Below are positions 61,194-64,000 of a DNA stretch of 64,000 nucleotides, piece by piece. The DNA is taken from positions 15,632,606 to 15,696,605 of the forward strand of contig NC_135009.1 of the NCBI RefSeq assembly GCF_051020985.1, read 5' to 3'. The DNA is from Nomia melanderi (Eukaryota > Arthropoda > Insecta > Hymenoptera > Halictidae). The notes below the pieces were generated by a model, which worked only from the letters and a program-made list of their open reading frames with translations, searched no databases and was not told the origin of the DNA. A program made the translations under genes and the position numbers. Position 1 is the stretch's first letter; every line of letters begins with the position of its first letter.

Positions 61194-64000
61194 TACTCGA
61201 TTTGAAATTGCCACTTCGTTAAACTACTCGATTGGCTCAGCGTTTCGCATTTTACTCGAAAGCTTCCCATTGTTTTTTAATTGACTCGTCGACAAGATTT
61301 GCACGTTAGAGTACAAGCGCCACGTTGAGGAGCGAAACGGCGAGGCTTTTTGGCGAAGCGAACGCGCCCCGGTTTGTTATCAGGCGCAAGTTCGCGATGG
61401 ACGAGCCTCCGATGCGAGTACAAGTTCGACACCGATCGAATTCTCTTCCCACGTTCGAGTTCGCGAGCTTATTTTTAACGTTTCACAATGGATATGTGCC
61501 GTACGAAGTGGCCGCAAATAGATGAACGTAACAGTCGTTCTCGGCGTACCGCTCGGACGGACAGAGACAACGATAAGCACGCTGGCGACGTCTACAGTTT
61601 AAGCCAATTACATTATGTGTGTCTCTTGCACGCGATTCTGTACGCGTGTTAAACTTCTGAATGGTGTCCCGCCACTATTCCCATCGAGCTCGTTCGATCG
61701 AGCATCGGGTTCAGAAATTTATCGTTCGCACTTCACGCTGTAACCACCGAAAACTTACTGGAACTTCGACCGAGTTACATTCCAGTCGAATTTCTCGGAA
61801 AATCGTTTGTATCTCCTGTAATCGGTCCGACTCGCGTGGTAGTTCCAACATCGACGAACTCACTATTTTCGTAAATTCGAAAGACAGTGGTAGTTCCATC
61901 GTGTTGCAGGTCGAAACCCGATTCGAGAACTGATTTCCACCGGTGTTCCTCGCGGAAAGTCTCGTCCGGAGTCTCGGGTAAAAAGGAAGAAACGTTGGGC
62001 CGAGTTATAAGACAATGGGAAACACAGCGATCGATAGGGTGAAACGAGAAGCATCGAACAATGCCACGCGGCTATAAATCGTCAGCTTTACACGGGTAAT
62101 TTCGCGGTTCGGCGTGGGAAGTGCATTGAATGCTCCTCGAGCGTACGCGCGCATCGAGAGCGAAAGCTTGGAAATATCGTTCGAACGGAAATTAAGTATT
62201 TTTAATCGCCGGTCGATCCGCCTCGGAAAATTCGGCCCCGCGATCTCGCGTAGAGTTCTGCGCGTCCGTCGATCGTCGATCGGCACGCGTTTCAGCCGCT
62301 CGTTCGAGATTCGCGAGACTCGGTCAAACAAATTTAAGCCTCGAAACGCAATCTAATGTTCTTTTTACGAGCGACTTGACCTTCATCTTGGATCGGTCGG
62401 GAACACGCGCGAAGATCGGTTTGTTTCACACGAACGATAAATTAAACCCAATTGGATCATTACGATGCTTCGTCGTAACGGGCATTAACACGATTCGAAA
62501 CGAACGTTTCGCGGTTCTAATTGATGGAAGCGACGAGAAGATCGAAGTTCCTCTCGTTCCTCTTGAAACCGTCGACGATGAATTCGAGTGGACACCGGTC
62601 TGCTCGAAGCGTCGATCTTTATCGGTGTGTTCGCGCGCAACAGATTGACATTCTTTTCGAAGGAAAGATATTGCCTGTCCTTGGTCAGATAATCGAATAT
62701 AAAACTCGAGTGCTGACAATACAACTATCCTTCATGGATCCCGTCCGCTGGACTGCGAACGTCCGTGTTAGCATATCGCATTACCGCTTCAAGGAATTTT
62801 GCAACTTAATTCGCGCTCGTCATCGCGAGCGAGAACGAGCGGAGTTGGTGGCAATCACTTTCTATGCGCCGGCCGACATCTTTGTTACTTGAATCGTTTA
62901 AAACCATTAGACTCGCCTTCCCCCTTACGCCCCTGGCATCTAGATTGCTCGACGATAGAACGAAATATCGGTCGCGATTGCTTTTAAACAAGACCGAATC
63001 ACGTTCCCGGTATCCGAGCAACGTTGAAAATTCGAACGATCGATCTCCCGCGGGTTCTTTCCTCTTTTTTCACTGCGTACGAGGGATACCTCGAGGTAGA
63101 CAATATTTTCGTAAATGTCACACGGCGGTAAACCATATCGAAATAGGTGGAATCGATAGTCCTCTATCGGAAGGTCACCTTGAAGAAGAGACACCACGCC
63201 TTACGCGGCGCGGGGACTCGCAGGACTTTAATTCGAGTAAATACGACGCGTTAGGTGTCGCCTGCCAAACGCGTGCGCGATCTCCTAAGGTTTCTTTCGC
63301 TTCTTAATCGTTTCCGAAACATCGGTCGTCTTCCCTTGTCTCGCCTTTTAGTCATCGATGCTCGGCAACAGTTTCGCTTGTACTTTCGTTTGGCACGCGA
63401 CGAACGATTAAAACGACGATAAAACTGGCTATCGAATGGGCGCCGCTTCGTGCAAGCGTGCGCCGTCATCGTAAAAAAGACGCAGAAACAAACTGCGTGC
63501 AACCGGAAAGCGCAATTATCGCGAGCGGAGAGGCTGCCTCGCGGTCGAGCCGATACGCCGTGTGTAGCACGTAAAGAAGTAATAAACTGTCCCGGTCACG
63601 AGGAATCTTCTGGCAGCCGGCCATGCGAACTATTACGGTAACAGGAGCGTCTCAAAGATAATAATATAATAATGTTCGTCACGTGCCGGCGTAAATACAA
63701 ATTCAACGATTTGCAGCATTTTAGATGGCCCCCGAGTTCCCTCGAACTATGCGACACGCCTTTCGTCGAGTCACGAGGGGTGAGCGGAGCGTCATCGCGA
63801 CGGAACGGGACGGTCGCGGTATTTCGAGTCGCAAATGGTTTTCGAATTAACTGCCGGCGACAATTATTCGGTTGTTGTTCATTGGGCTGCTCCTTCCTTC
63901 TCGAGACGTCGCGGATAACGGCACCAGTGGAAATTCATCGAATTAACTCGCGTTCCCGCGCGTTCGTTTCGAGGATCTGCAGAATAGAAAAGACATTGTA
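61194..64000. other. Non-coding DNA, no gene seen
   Basis: No recognised exon, RNA gene or repeat. The 90-codon plus frame at 62,376 has no splice or family support. Confidence 0.5.

Noticed and set aside
62376..62648. 90-codon plus-strand frame
   Set aside because: Partly protein-like but short, with opposing frames and no recognised motif.

Overview
The window looks like nuclear DNA of an insect, most probably a hymenopteran. That placement is inference from intron-split animal genes with short introns, no sign of CpG loss in the GC-rich parts, and genes that sit in AT-rich DNA between GC-rich gene-poor DNA. There are no operons, no ribosome-binding sites and no prokaryotic gene layout.

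Layout. From 1 to about 46.8 kb I find no convincing protein-coding gene. It is mostly GC-rich DNA with many stop-free frames that look accidental, and it is studded with short AT-rich transposon copies. Between 46.8 and 58.3 kb lies a compact cluster of four recognisable genes: DNase II (minus, 46,843-49,469, first exon not found), Vav (plus, 50,963-54,567), a torsin AAA+ ATPase (minus, 55,315-56,578) and tail-anchored cytochrome b5 (plus, 57,294-58,251). DNase II and Vav are divergent, Vav and torsin are convergent, and torsin and cytochrome b5 are divergent. From about 58.98 kb the DNA turns GC-rich again. A possible minus-strand coding exon of no recognised family lies at 59,771-59,978, and I see nothing firm after it apart from transposon copies.

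The dominant structure outside the genes is a set of small non-autonomous DNA transposons bounded by TTAA, most with termini starting CCC or CAC as in piggyBac-like elements. I separate at least six kinds: A (about 19 copies), B (about 10), C, D, E and G. Several abut while sharing one TTAA, and one B copy sits inside an A copy. No transposase gene is visible. Other repeats are a 74-bp tandem array at 19.1-19.6 kb, several microsatellites and two mariner-like inverted-repeat ends.

The four genes do unrelated jobs: lysosomal DNA breakdown, Rho/Rac signalling, an ER/nuclear-envelope ATPase and ER electron transfer. Nothing suggests they form a pathway. I found no convincing new multi-gene system. 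The most unusual material is the dense family of TTAA elements and their nesting.
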